Both the position numbers and the translations under genes were made by a program. From Baylisascaris procyonis (lineage: Eukaryota; Nematoda; Chromadorea; Rhabditida; Ascarididae), in assembly GCA_037389465.1 (NCBI GenBank), contig JAZARR010000278.1:292767-356766 (forward strand): a stretch of 64,000 nucleotides of DNA, read 5' to 3'. The notes beneath the pieces were generated by a model. That model ran no database searches. It was not told the DNA's origin and worked only from the letters and a program-made list of their open reading frames with translations. Positions 12,805 through 26,574 of this stretch are shown piece after piece (position 1 is the first letter of the stretch; the number at the start of each line of letters is the position of its first letter).

Positions 12805-14701
12805 GTCGAACTTGTCATATTTAAAATTCTTTTTGTGGACTTTTTTGTACTTAAAATTGTTTTGTGGACTCTTTTATATTTAAAATTGTTTTTTGGACTT
12901 TTTATATTTAAAATTGTTTTTGTGGACTTTTTTATATTCAAAGCTGCTTTGTCGACTTTTTATATTTACAATTTTTTTGTGGAGTTTTTTATATTTAAAA
13001 TTGTTTTCGTTGAGTTTTTTATGTTTAAAATTGTTTTTGTTTGCTTTTTTATATTTTAAATTGTTTTTGTGGACCTTTTTAGATATAACATTGTTTTTCT
13101 CGACTTTTTTTTATTTAAAATTCTTTCTGTCGACTTTTTTATATTTAAAGTTATTTTTGTCGACTTTTTTATATTTAAAATTCTTTTTTGTCGACTTTTT
13201 TATGTCTAAAACTGCTTTTGTGGACTTTTTATATTAAAATTGTTTTTGTCGACTTTTTATATTTAAAATTGTTTTTGTGGACTTTTCTATACTTAGAATT
13301 GCTTTTCTCAACTTCTTTATATTTAAAGTTGTTTTCGTTGAGTTTTTTATGTTTAAAATTGTTTTTGTGGACCTTTTATATTTAAAATTGTTTTTCTCGA
13401 CTTTTTTATATTCAAAATTGTTTTTGTGGACTTTTCTATATTTAGAATTGCTTTCTCAACTTCTTTATATTTAAAGTTGTTTTCGTTGAGTTTTTTATGT
13501 TTAAAATTGTTTTTGTGGACTTTTTTATATTTTAAATTGTTTTTGTGGACTTTTTTAGATTTAAAATTGTTTTTCTGGACTTTTTTTTAGTTAAAATTGT
13601 TTCTGTCGACTTTTTTATATTTAAAATTATTTTTGTCGACTTTTTTATATTTAAAATTGTTTTTGTCGACTTTTTTATGTTAAATTGTTGTTGTGGACTT
13701 TTTTATGTTTAAAATTGTTTTTGTGGAATTTTTATATTTAAAATTATTTTTGTGGACTTTTTTATATTTAAAATTCTTTTTGTCGACTTTTTTATATTTA
13801 AAATTCTTTTTGTGGACTTTTTTGTATTTAAAATTGTTTTGTTGACTTTTTTATATTTAAAATTGTTTTTGTGGACTTTTTTGTATCTAAAATTGTTTCT
13901 GTCGACTTTTCTAAATTTAAAATTCCCTTTCTCGACTTTTTTATTTTTAAAATTGTTTTTGTCGACTTTTCTATATTTAGAATTGCCTTTCTCGACTTTT
14001 TTTATTTAAAATTGTTTTTGTCGGCTTTTTTATATGTAGAATTGTTTTGTGGACTTCTTTATGTTTAAAATGTTTTTGTGGACTTTTTTATGTATAAAAT
14101 GGTTTTTGTGGACTTTTTTATATCTAAAATTGCTTTTGTGGACTTTTTTATGTTTAAAATTGTTTTTGTGGACTTCTTTATGTTTAAAATGTTTTTTGCG
14201 GACGTTTTTATGTTTAAAATTCTTTTTGTGGACTTTTTTATAATTACAATTTTTTTGTGGACTTTTTTATGTTTAAAATTGTTTTTGTGGACTTTTTTTA
14301 TTTAAAATTGTTTTTGTCGACTTTTTTCTATTTAAAATTGTTTTTGTCGACTTTTTTATATTTACAATTCTTTTTGCGGACGTTTTTATGTTTAAAATTG
14401 TTTTTTCGGACTTTTTATATTTAAAACTGTTTTTGTGGAGTTTTTTTGTTTAAAATTGTTTTTGTGGGGTTTTTTATATTTAAGATTGTTTTTCTGGACT
14501 TTTTTGCATTTAAAATTGTTTTTGTCGACTTTTCTATATCTAGAATTGCCTTTCTCGACTTTTTTTTATTTCAAATTGTTTCTGTCGACTTTTTTATATT
14601 TAAAATTATTTTTGTCGGCTTTTTTATATTTAAAATTCTTTTTGTGGACTTTTTTATGTTTAAAATTGCTTTTGTGGACTTTTTATATTAAAATTGTTTT
14701 T
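12805..14701 (+). repeat. Family A HOR copy, 1,897 bp
   Basis: Full-length copy sharing ATTCAAAGCTGC (12936) with the next copy (14835) only. In its last 600 bp some substitutions found in all copies to the left are back to consensus, for example TTTAAAATTC near 14215 where others read TTTAAAACTC. This is the first sign of the marker fading seen further right. Confidence 0.87.
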
Positions 14702-16598
14702 GTCGAACTTTTCATATTTAAAATTCTTTTTGTGGACTTTTTTGTACTTAAAATTGTTTTGTGGACTCTTTTATATTTAAAATTGTTTTTTTGGACTTTT
14801 TATATTTAAAATTGTTTTTGTGGACTTTTTTATATTCAAAGCTGCTTTGTCGACTTTTTATATTTACAATTTTTTTGTGGACTTTTTTATATTTAAAATT
14901 GTTTTCGTTGACTTTTTTATGTTTAAAATTGTTTTTGTTTGCTTTTTTATATTTTAAATTGTTTTTGTGGACCTTTTTAGATATAACATTGTTTTTCTCG
15001 ACTTTTTTTATTTAAAATTGTTTCTGTCGACTTTTTTATATTTAAAGTTGTTTTTGTCGACTTTTTTATATTTAAAATTCTTTTTGTCGACTTTTTTATG
15101 TCTAAAATTGCTTTTGTGGACTTTTTATATTAAAATTGTTTTTGTCGACTTTTTATATTTAAAATTGTTTTTGTGGACTTTTCTATACTTAGAATTGCTT
15201 TTGTCAACTTCTTTATATTTAAAGTTGTTTTCGTTGAGTTTTTTATGTTTAAAATTGTTTTTGTGGACCTTTTATATTTAAAATTGTTTTTGTCGACTTT
15301 TTTATATTTAAAATTGTTTTTGTGGACTTTTCTATATTTAGAATTGCTTTCTCAACTTCTTTATATTTAAAGTTGTTTTCGTTGAGTTTTTTATGTTTAA
15401 AATTGTTTTTGTGGACTTTTTTATATTTTAAATTGTTTTTGTGGACTTTTTTATATTTAAAATTGTTTTTGTGGACTTTTTTTATTTAAAATTGTTTTTG
15501 TCGACTTTTTTATATTTAAAATTGTTTTTGTCGACTTTTTTATATTTAAAATTGTTTTTGTCGACTTTTTTATGTTAAATTGTTTTTGTGGACTTTTTTA
15601 TGTTTAAAATTGTTTTTGTGGAATTTTTATATTTAAAATTGTTTTTGTGGACTTTTTTATATTTAAAATTCTTTTTGTCGACTTTTTTATATTTAAAATT
15701 CTTTTTGTGGACTTTTTTGTATTTAAAATTGTTTTGTTGACTTTTTTATATTTAAAATTGTTTTTGTGGACTTTTTTGTATCTAAAATTGTTTTTGTCGA
15801 CTTTTCTATATTTAAAATTGTTTTTGTCGACTTTTTTATTTTTAAAATTGTTTTTGTCGACTTTTCTATATTTAGAATTGCCTTTCTCGACTTTTTTTTA
15901 TTTAAAATTGTTTTTGTCGGCTTTTTTATATGTAGAATTGTTTTGTGGACTTCTTTATGTTTAAAATGTTTTTTGTGGACTTTTTTATGTATAAAATGGT
16001 TTTTGTGGACTTTTTTATATTTAAAATTGTTTTTGTGGACTTTTTTATGTTTAAAATTGTTTTTGTGGACTTCTTTATGTTTAAAATGTTTTTTGCGGAC
16101 GTTTTTATGTTTAAAACTCTTTTTGTGGACTTTTTTATAATTACAATTTTTTTGTGGACTTTTTTATGTTTAAAATTGTTTTTGTGGACTTTTTTTATTT
16201 AAAATTGTTTTTGTCGACTTTTTTATATTTAAAATTGTTTTTGTCGACTTTTTTATATTTACAATTCTTTTTTGCGGACGTTTTTATGTTTAAAATTGTT
16301 TTTTCGGACTTTTTATATTTAAAATTGTTTTTGTGGACTTTTTTTGTTTAAAATTGTTTTTGTGGACTTTTTTATATTTAAGATTGTTTTTCTGGACTTT
16401 TTTGCATTTAAAATTGTTTTTGTCGACTTTTCTATATCTAGAATTGTTTTTCTCGACTTTTTTTATTTCAAATTGTTTCTGTCGACTTTTTTATATTTAA
16501 AATTGTTTTTGTCGGCTTTTTGTATTTAAAATTCTTTTTTGTGGACTTTTTTATGTTTAGAACTGCTTTTGTGGACTTTTTATATTAAAATTGTTTTT
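14702..16598 (+). repeat. Family A HOR copy, 1,897 bp, many markers reverted
   Basis: Same length and order as its left neighbour. Between about 15.2 and 16.4 kb many diagnostic bases read as consensus. CTATATTTAAAATTG near 15806 stands where other copies have CTAAATTTAAAATTCCC, and GTCAAC near 15204 stands where others have CTCAAC. The GTCGAAC landmark reads GTCGAACTTTTCAT instead of TTGTCAT. Register is fully retained. Confidence 0.86.
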
Positions 16599-17757
16599 GT
16601 CGAACTTGTCATATTTAAAATTCTTTTTGTGGACTTTTTTGTACTTAAAATTGTTTCTGTCGACTTTTTTATATTTAAAATTATTTTTGTCGACTTTTTT
16701 ATATCTAAAATTGTTTTTGTCGACTTTTTTATGTTAAATTGTTGTTGTGGACTTTTTTATGTTTAAAATTGTTTTTGTGGAATTTTTAAATTTAAAATTA
16801 TTTTTGTGGACTTTTTTATATTTAAAATTCTTTTTGTCGACTTTTTTATATTTAAAATTCTTTTTGTGGACTTTTTTGTATTTAAAATTGTTTTGTTGAC
16901 TTTTTTATATTTAAAATTGTTTTTGTGGACTTTTTTGTATCTAAAATTGTTTCTGTCGACTTTTCTAAATTTAAAATTCCCTTTCTCGACTTTTTTATTT
17001 TTAAAATTATTTTTGTCGACTTTTCTATATTTAGAATTGCCTTTCTCGACTTTTTTTTATTTAAAATTGTTTTTGTCGGCTTTTTTATATGTAGAATTGT
17101 TTTGTGGACTTCTTTATGTTTAAAATGTTTTTTGTGGACTTTTTTATGTTTAAAATTGTTTTTGTGGACTTCTTTATATCTAAAATTGCTTTTGTGGACT
17201 TTTTTATGTTTAAAATTGTTTTTGTGGACTTCTTTATGTTTACAATTCTTTTTTGCGGACGTTTTTATGTTTAAAATTCTTTTTGTGGACTTTTTTATAA
17301 TTACAAGCTTTTTTGTGGACTTTTTTATGTTTAAAATTGTTTTTGTGGACTTTTTTTATTTAAAATTGTTTTTGTCGACTTTTTTATATTTAAAATTGTT
17401 TTTGTCGACTTTTTTATATTTACAATTCTTTTTGCGGACGTTTTTATGTTTAAAACTGTTTTTTCGGACTTTTTGTATTTAAAATTGTTTTTGTGGACTT
17501 TTTTTGTTTAAAATTGTTTTTGTGGACTTTTTTAGATTTAAGATTGTTTTTCTGGACTTTTTTGCATTTAAAATTGTTTTTGTCGACTTTTCTATATCTA
17601 GAATTGCCTTTCTCGACTTTTTTATTTCAAATTGTTTCTGTCGACTTTTTTATATTTAAAATTATTTTTGTCGGCTTTTTTATATTTAAAATTGTTTTTG
17701 TGGACTTTTTTATTTTTAAAACTGCTTTTGTGGACTTTTTATATTAAAATTGTTTTT
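16599..17757 (+). repeat. Family A short HOR copy, 1,159 bp (~25-monomer deletion)
   Basis: Near 16650 the GTACTTAAAATTG monomer is joined to the TTTCTGTCGAC monomer that normally lies some 740 bp further on. The copy keeps left-type substitutions (CTAAATTTAAAATTCCC near 16966, ATGTAGAATTG near 17090), so it is less consensus-like than the copy to its left. The same deletion junction is found again in the copy starting at 19654. Confidence 0.85.
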
Positions 17758-19653
17758 GTCGAACTTTTCATATTTAAAATTCTTTTTGTGGACTTTTTTG
17801 TACTTAAAATTGTTTTGTGGACTCTTTTATATTTAAAATTGTTTTTTTGGACTTTTTATATTTAAAATTGTTTTTGTGGACTTTTTTATATTTAAAGTTG
17901 CTTTGTCGACTTTTTATATTTACAATTTTTTTGTGGACTTTTTTATATTTAAAATTGTTTTCGTTGACTTTTTTATGTTTAAAATTGTTTTTGTTTGCTT
18001 TTTTATATTTTAAATTGTTTTTGTGGACCTTTTTATATATAACATTGTTTTTGTCGACTTTTTTTATTTAAAATTGTTTTTGTCGACTTTTTTATATTTA
18101 AAATTGTTTTTGTCGACTTTTTATATTTAAAATTCTTTTTTGTCGACTTTTTTATGTCTAAAATTGTTTTTGTGGACTTTTTATATTAAAATTGTTTTTG
18201 TCGACTTTTTATATTTAAAATTGTTTTTGTGGACTTTTCTATATTTAGAATTGCTTTTGTCAACTTCTTTATATTTAAAGTTGTTTTTGTTGACTTTTTT
18301 ATGTTTAAAATTGTTTTTGTGGACCTTTTATATTTAAAATTGTTTTTGTCGACTTTTTTATATTCAAAATTGTTTTTGTGGACTTTTCTATATTTAGAAT
18401 TGCTTTCTCAACTTTTTATATTTAAAGTTGTTTTTGTTGACTTTTTTATGTTTAAAATTGTTTTTGTGGACTTTTTTATATTTTAAATTGTTTTTGTGGA
18501 CTTTTTTATATTTAAAATTGTTTTTGTGGACTTTTTTTATTTAAAATTGTTTTTGTCGACTTTTTTATATTTAAAATTGTTTTTGTCGACTTTTTTATAT
18601 TTAAAATTGTTTTTGTCGACTTTTTTATGTTAAATTGTTTTTGTGGACTTTTTTATGTTTAAAATTGTTTTTGTGGAATTTTTATATTTAAAATTGTTTT
18701 TGTGGACTTTTTTATATTTAAAATTGTTTTTGTCGACTTTTTTATATTTAAAATTGTTTTTGTGGACTTTTTTGTATTTAAAATTGTTTTGTTGACTTTT
18801 TTATATTTAAAATTGTTTTTGTGGACTTTTTTGTATCTAAAATTGTTTTTGTCGACTTTTCTATATTTAAAATTGTTTTTGTCGACTTTTTTATTTTTAA
18901 AATTGTTTTTGTCGACTTTTCTATATTTAGAATTGCCTTTGTCGACTTTTTTTTATTTAAAATTGTTTTTGTCGGCTTTTTTATATTTAGAATTGTTTTG
19001 TGGACTTTTATATGTTTAAAATGTTTTTTGTGGACTTTTTTATGTATAAAATTGTTTTTGTGGACTTTTTTATATTTAAAATTGCTTTTGTGGACTTTTT
19101 TATGTTTAAAATTGTTTTTGTGGACTTCTTTATGTTTAAAATGTTTTTTGCGGACGTTTTTATATTTAAAATTGTTTTTGTGGACTTTTTTATAATTACA
19201 AGTTTTTTTGTGGACTTTTTTATGTTTAAAATTGTTTTTGTGGACTTTTTTATTTAAAATTGTTTTTGTCGACTTTTTTATATTTAAAATTGTTTTTGTC
19301 GACTTTTTTATATTTACAATTCTTTTTTGTGGACGTTTTTATATTTAAAATTGTTTTTTCGGACTTTTTATATTTAAAATTGTTTTTGTGGACTTTTTTT
19401 GTTTAAAATTGTTTTTGTGGACTTTTTTATATTTAAAATTGTTTTTGTGGACTTTTTTATATTTAAAATTGTTTTTGTCGACTTTTCTATATTTAGAATT
19501 GCCTTTCTCGACTTTTTTTATTTCAAATTGTTTTTGTCGACTTTTTTATATTTAAAATTGTTTTTGTCGGCTTTTTTATATTTAAAATTCTTTTTGTGGA
19601 CTTTTTTATGTTTAAAATTGTTTTTGTGGACTTTTTATATTAAAATTGTTTTT
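17758..19653 (+). repeat. Family A HOR copy, 1,896 bp, markers fading
   Basis: Full-length order. Many substitutions are back to consensus, including TTTTTGTTGAC near 18290 in place of TTTTCGTTGAG and TATATATAACATTG near 18034 in place of TAGATATAACATTG. Together with the preceding short copy it forms a 3,055-bp short-plus-long pair. Confidence 0.85.
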
Positions 19654-20803
19654 GTCGAACTTTTCATATTTAAAATTCTTTTTGTGGACTTTTTTGTACT
19701 TAAAATTGTTTTTGTCGACTTTTTTATATTTAAAATTGTTTTTGTCGACTTTTTTATATTTAAAATTGTTTTTGTCGACTTTTTTATGTTAAATTGTTTT
19801 TGTGGACTTTTTTATATTTAAAATTGTTTTTGTGGACTTTTTAAATTTAAAATTGTTTTTGTGGACTTTTTTATATTTAAAATTGTTTTTGTCGACTTTT
19901 TTATATTTAAAATTGTTTTTGTGGACTTTTTTGTATTTAAAATTGTTTTGTTGACTTTTCTATATTTAAAATTGTTTTTGTGGACTTTTTTATATTTAAA
20001 ATTGTTTTTGTCGACTTTTCTATATTTAAAATTGTTTTTCTCGACTTTTTTATTTTAAAATTGTTTTTGTCGACTTTTCTATATTTAGAATTGTTTTTGT
20101 CGACTTTTTTTTATTTAAAATTGTTTTTGTCGGCTTTTTTATATTTAGAATTGTTTTGTGGACTTCTTTATATTTAAAATGTTTTTGTGGACTTTTTTAT
20201 GTATAAAATTGTTTTTGTGGACTTTTTTATATTTAAAATTGTTTTTGTGGACTTTTTTATATTTAAAATTGTTTTTGTGGACTTTTTATATTTAAAATGT
20301 TTTTTGCGGACTTTTTATGTTTAAAATTGTTTTTGTGGACTTTTATATATTTACAATTTTTTTGTGGACTTTTTATATTTAAAATTGTTTTTGTGGACTT
20401 TTTTTATTTAAAATTGTTTTTGTCGACTTTTTTATATTTAAAATTGTTTTTGTCGACTTTTTTATATTTACAATTGTTTTTGCGGACTTTTTATATTTAA
20501 AATTGTTTTTTCGGACTTTTTATATTTAAAATTGTTTTTGTGGACTTTTTTATTTAAAATTGTTTTTGTGGACTTTTTATATTTAAAATTGTTTTTGTGG
20601 ACTTTTTTGCATTTAAAATTGTTTTTGTCGACTTTTCTATATTTAAAATTGTTTTTGTCGACTTTTTTTATTTCAAATTGTTTTTGTCGACTTTTTTATA
20701 TTTAAAATTGTTTTTGTCGGCTTTTTTATATTTAAAATTGTTTTTGTGGACTTTTTTATGTTTAAAATTGCTTTTGTGGACTTTTTATATTAAAATTGTT
20801 TTT
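19654..20803 (+). repeat. Family A short HOR copy, 1,150 bp
   Basis: Carries the same ~25-monomer deletion junction as 16599-17757: GTACTTAAAATTG near 19705 runs directly into GTCGAC monomers. This shows that the short form was copied, not lost twice. Substitutions are sparser than in the first short copy. Confidence 0.84.
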
Positions 20804-23079
20804 GTCGACTTTTCATATTTAAAATTGTTTTTGTGGACTTTTTGTACTTAAAATTGTTTTTGTGGACTCTTTTATATTTAAAATTGTTTTTGTGGACTTT
20901 TTATATTTAAAATTGTTTTTGTGGACTTTTTTATATTCAAAGTTGTTTTTGTCGACTTTTTATATTTAAAATTTTTTTGTGGACTTTTTTATATTTAAAA
21001 TTGTTTTTGTTGACTTTTTTATGTTTAAAATTGTTTTTGTGGCTTTTTTATATTTTAAATTGTTTTTGTGGACCTTTTTATATATAACATTGTTTTTGTC
21101 GACTTTTTTTATTTAAAATTGTTTTTGTCGACTTTTTTATATTTAAAGTTGTTTTTGTCGACTTTTTTATATTTAAAATTCTTTTTGTCGACTTTTTTAT
21201 GTTTAAAATTGTTTTTGTGGACTTTTTATATTAAAATTGTTTTTGTCGACTTTTTTATATTTAAAATTGTTTTTGTGGACTTTTCTATATTTAGAATTGC
21301 TTTTGTCGACTTCTTTATATTTAAAGTTGTTTTTGTTGACTTTTTTATGTTTAAAATTGTTTTTGTGGACCTTTTATATTTAAAATTGTTTTTGTCGACT
21401 TTTTTATATTCAAAATTGTTTTTGTGGACTTTTCTATATTTAGAATTGCTTTCTCAACTTCTTTATATTTAAAATTGTTTTTGTTGACTTTTTTATGTTT
21501 AAAATTGTTTTTGTGGACTTTTTTATATTTTAAATTGTTTTTGTGGACTTTTTTATATTTAAAATTGTTTTTGTGGACTTTTTTTTATTTAAAATTGTTT
21601 TTGTCGACTTTTTTATATTTAAAATTATTTTTGTCGACTTTTTTATATTTAAAATTGTTTTTGTCGACTTTTTTATGTTAAATTGTTTTTGTGGACTTTT
21701 TTATGTTTAAAATTGTTTTTGTGGACTTTTTATATTTAAAATTGTTTTTGTGGACTTTTTTGTATTTAAAATTGTTTTTGTCGACTTTTTTATATTTAAA
21801 ATTGTTTTTGTGGACTTTTTTGTATTTAAAATTGTTTTGTTGACTTTTTTATATTTAAAATTGTTTTTGTGGACTTTTTTGTATCTAAAATTGTTTTTGT
21901 CGACTTTTCTATATTTAAAATTGTTTTTGTCGACTTTTTTATTTTTAAAATTGTTTTTGTCGACTTTTCTATATTTAGAATTGTTTTTGTCGACTTTTTT
22001 TATTTAAAATTGTTTTTGTCGGCTTTTTTATATTTAGAATTGTTTTGTGGACTTCTTTATATTTAAAATGTTTTTGTGGACTTTTTTATGTTTAAAATTG
22101 TTTTTGTGGACTTCTTTATATTTAAAATTGTTTTTGTGGACTTTTTTATGTTTAAAATTGTTTTTGTGGACTTCTTTATATTTACAATTGTTTTTGTGGA
22201 CGTTTTTATGTTTAAAATTGTTTTTCGGACTTTTTATATTTAAAATTGTTTTTGTGGACTTTTTTTATTTAAAATTGTTTTTGTGGACTTTTTTATTTAA
22301 GATTGTTTTTGTGGACTTTTTTATATTTAAAATTGTTTTTGTCGACTTTTCTATATTTAGAATTGCCTTTCTCGACTTTTTTATTTCAAATTGTTTTTGT
22401 CGGCTTTTTTATATTTAGAATTGTTTTGTGGACTTTTTATGTTTAAAATGTTTTTTGTGGACTTTTTTATGTATAAAATTGTTTTTGTGGACTTTTTTAT
22501 ATTTAAAATTGTTTTTGTGGACTTTTTTATGTTTAAAATTGTTTTTGTGGACTTCTTTATATTTAAAATGTTTTTTGTGGACGTTTTTATATTTAAAATT
22601 GTTTTTGTGGACTTTTCTATATTTACAATTTTTTTTGTGGACTTTTTTATGTTTAAAATTGTTTTTGTGGACTTTTTTTATTTAAAATTGTTTTTGTCGA
22701 CTTTTTTATATTTAAAATTGTTTTTGTCGACTTTTTTATATTTACAATTGTTTTTGTGGACTTTTTATATTTAAAATTGTTTTTTCGGACTTTTTATATT
22801 TAAAATTGTTTTTGTGGACTTTTTTATATTTAAAATTGTTTTTGTGGACTTTTTTATATTTAAGATTGTTTTTCTGGACTTTTTTTATTTAAAATTGTTT
22901 TTGTCGACTTTTCTATATCTAGAATTGTTTTTGTCGACTTTTTTATTTCAAAATTGTTTTTGTCGACTTTTTTATATTTAAAATTGTTTTTGTCGGCTTT
23001 TTTATATTTAAAATTGTTTTTGTGGACTTTTTTATGTTTAAAATTGTTTTTGTGGACTTTTTATATTAAAATTGTTTTT
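20804..23079 (+). repeat. Family A HOR copy with 380-bp internal insertion, 2,276 bp
   Basis: 380 bp longer than the full form because of an abbreviated internal duplication between the two GTCGGC monomers at about 22018 and 22398. The starting landmark has lost one A (GTCGACTTTTCAT) but its neighbours identify it. Confidence 0.82.
22018..22397 (+). repeat. Partial internal duplication inside a HOR copy
   Basis: GTCGGC, T6, ATATTTAGAATTG, then TTTTGTGGAC occurs at about 22018 and again 380 bp later at about 22398. The interval is a condensed pass through the later part of the HOR: a GTGGACG monomer near 22196, a TCGGAC monomer near 22225, TAGAATTGCC near 22358 and TTTCAAATTG near 22383. It then starts the same part over. 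The simplest explanation is unequal exchange between out-of-register positions. Confidence 0.78.
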
Positions 23080-24679
23080 GTCGAACTTTTCATATTTAAA
23101 ATTGTTTTTGTGGACTTTTTTGTACTTAAAATTGTTTTTGTGGACTTTTTTATATTTAAAATTGTTTTTGTGGACTTTTTATATTTAAAATTGTTTTTGT
23201 GGACTTTTTTATATTCAAAGTTGCTTTGTCGACTTTTTATATTTACAATTTTTTTGTGGACTTTTTTATATTTAAAATTGTTTTTGTTGACTTTTTTATG
23301 TTTAAAATTGTTTTTGTTTGCTTTTTTATATTTTAAATTGTTTTTGTGGACCTTTTTATATTTAAAATTGTTTTTCTCGACTTTTTTTTATTTAAAATTG
23401 TTTTTGTCGACTTTTTTATATTTAAAGTTGTTTTTGTCGACTTTTTTATATTTAAAATTGTTTTTGTCGACTTTTTTATGTTTAAAATTGTTTTTGTGGA
23501 CTTTTTATATTAAAATTGTTTTTGTCGACTTTTTTATATTTAAAATTGTTTTTGTGGACTTTTCTATATTTAGAATTGCTTTTGTCAACTTTTTTATATT
23601 TAAAGTTGTTTTTGTTGACTTTTTTATATTTAAAATTGTTTTTGTGGACTTTTTTATATTTTAAATTGTTTTTGTGGACTTTTTTTATTTAAAATTGTTT
23701 TTGTGGACTTTTTATATTTAAAATTGTTTTTGTGGACTTTTTTATATTTAAAATTGTTTTTGTCGACTTTTTTATATTTAAAATTCTTTTTGTGGACTTT
23801 TTTATATTTAAAATTGTTTTGTGGACTTTTTTATATTTAAAATTGTTTTTGTGGACTTTTTTATATCTAAAATTGTTTTTGTCGACTTTTCTATATTTAA
23901 AATTGTTTTTGTCGACTTTTTTATTTTTAAAATTGTTTTTGTCGACTTTTCTATATTTAGAATTGTTTTTGTCGACTTTTTTTATTTAAAATTGTTTTTG
24001 TCGGCTTTTTTATATGTAGAATTGTTTTGTGGACTTTTTATATTTAAAATGTTTTTGTGGACTTTTTTATGTATAAAATTGTTTTTGTGGACTTTTTTAT
24101 ATTTAAAATTGCTTTTGTGGACTTTTTTATGTTTAAAATTGTTTTTGTGGACTTCTTTATATTTAAAATGTTTTTTGTGGACGTTTTTATATTTAAAATT
24201 GTTTTTGTGGACTTTTTTATAATTACAATTTTTTTTGTGGACTTTTTTATGTTTAAAATTGTTTTTGTGGACTTTTTTATTTAAAATTGTTTTTGTCGAC
24301 TTTTTTCTATTTAAAATTGTTTTTGTCGACTTTTTTATATTTACAATTCTTTTTGTGGACGTTTTTATATTTAAAATTGTTTTTTCGGACTTTTTATATT
24401 TAAAATTGTTTTTGTGGACTTTTTTTATTTAAAATTGTTTTTGTGGACTTTTTTATATTTAAGATTGTTTTTGTGGACTTTTTTATATTTAAAATTGTTT
24501 TTGTCGACTTTTCTATATTTAGAATTGCCTTTCTCGACTTTTTTTATTTCAAATTGTTTTTGTCGACTTTTTTATATTTAAAATTGTTTTTGTCGGCTTT
24601 TTTATATTTAAAATTGTTTTTGTGGACTTTTTTATGTTTAAAATTGTTTTTGTGGACTTTTTATATTAAAATTGTTTTT
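23080..24679 (+). repeat. Family A HOR copy, 1,600 bp, ~10 monomers lost
   Basis: About 296 bp shorter than the full form. Only one TAGAATTGC cassette remains (near 23570). The run of GTCGAC monomers that normally follows the TATTTTAAATTG monomer is absent near 23660-23720. The total loss resembles that of the 7482-9087 copy, but the junctions differ. Confidence 0.82.
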
Positions 24680-26574
24680 GTCGAACTTTTCATATTTAAA
24701 ATTCTTTTTGTGGACTTTTTTGTATTTAAAATTGTTTTTGTGGACTCTTTTATATTTAAAATTGTTTTTGTGGACTTTTTATATTTAAAATTGTTTTTGT
24801 GGACTTTTTTATATTTAAAGTTGTTTTGTCGACTTTTTATATTTAAAATTTTTTTGTGGACTTTTTTATATTTAAAATTGTTTTTGTTGACTTTTTTATA
24901 TTTAAAATTGTTTTTGTTTGACTTTTTTATATTTTAAATTGTTTTTGTGGACCTTTTTATATTTAAAATTGTTTTTGTCGACTTTTTTTTATTTAAAATT
25001 GTTTTTGTCGACTTTTTTATATTTAAAATTGTTTTTGTCGACCTTTTTATATTTAAAATTGTTTTTGTCGACTTTTTTATGTCTAAAATTGTTTTTGTGG
25101 ACTTTTTATATTAAAATTGTTTTTGTCGACTTTTTTATATTTAAAATTGTTTTTGTGGACTTTTCTATATTTAGAATTGCTTTTGTCGACTTCTTTATAT
25201 TTAAAGTTGTTTTTGTTGACTTTTTTATATTTAAAATTGTTTTTGTGGACTTTTTATATTTAAAATTGTTTTTGTCGACTTCTTTATATTTAAAATTGTT
25301 TTTGTGGACTTTTCTATATTTAGAATTGCTTTTGTCAACTTTTTTATATTTAAAATTGTTTTTGTTGACTTTTTTATATTTAAAATTGTTTTTGTGGACT
25401 TTTTTATATTTTAAATTGTTTTTGTGGACTTTTTTATATTTAAAATTGTTTTTGTGGACTTTTTTATATTTAAAATTGTTTTTGTCGACTTTTTTATATT
25501 TAAAATTGTTTTTGTCGACTTTTTTATATTTAAAATTGTTTTTGTCGACTTTTTTATTTAAATTGTTTTTGTGGACTTTTTTATATTTAAAATTGTTTTT
25601 GTGGACTTTTTATATTTAAAATTGTTTTTGTGGACTTTTTTATATTTAAAATTGTTTTTGTCGACTTTTTTATATTTAAAATTGTTTTTGTGGACTTTTT
25701 TATATTTAAAATTGTTTTGTTGACTTTTTTATATTTAAAATTGTTTTTGTGGACTTTTTTATATTTAAAATTGTTTTTGTCGACTTTTCTATATTTAAAA
25801 TTGTTTTTGTCGACTTTTTTATATTTAAAATTGTTTTTGTCGACTTTTCTATATTTAGAATTGTTTTTCTCGACTTTTTTATTTAAAATTGTTTTTGTCG
25901 GCTTTTTTATATTTAAAATTGTTTTGTGGACTTTTTATATTTAAAATGTTTTTGTGGACTTTTTTATATTTAAAATTGTTTTTGTGGACTTTTTTATATT
26001 TAAAATTGTTTTTGTGGACTTTTTTATATTTAAAATTGTTTTTGTGGACTTTTTTATATTTAAAATGTTTTTGCGGACTTTTTATATTTAAAATTGTTTT
26101 TGTGGACTTTTTTATATTTACAATTTTTTTTGTGGACTTTTTTATATTTAAAATTGTTTTTGTGGACTTTTTTTATTTAAAATTGTTTTTGTCGACTTTT
26201 TTATATTTAAAATTGTTTTTGTCGACTTTTTTATATTTACAATTGTTTTTGTGGACGTTTTTATATTTAAAATTGTTTTTGTCGGACTTTTTATATTTAA
26301 AATTGTTTTTGTGGACTTTTTTTATTTAAAATTGTTTTTGTGGACTTTTTTATATTTAAAATTGTTTTTGTGGACTTTTTTATATTTAAAATTGTTTTTG
26401 TCGACTTTTCTATATTTAAATTGTTTTTGTCGACTTTTTTATTTCAAATTGTTTTTGTCGACTTTTTTATATTTAAAATTGTTTTTGTCGGCTTTTTTAT
26501 ATTTAAAATTGTTTTTGTGGACTTTTTTATATTTAAAATTGTTTTTGTGGACTTTTTATATTAAAATTGTTTTT
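24680..26574 (+). repeat. Family A HOR copy, 1,895 bp, mostly consensus monomers
   Basis: Length and order match the full form, but most substitutions are gone. What keeps the register visible is mainly indels and a few retained bases: TATTTTAAATTG near 25410, ATTTAAATTG near 25557, GTCGGC near 25888, GTGGACG near 26250, GTCGGAC near 26280. Confidence 0.8.
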
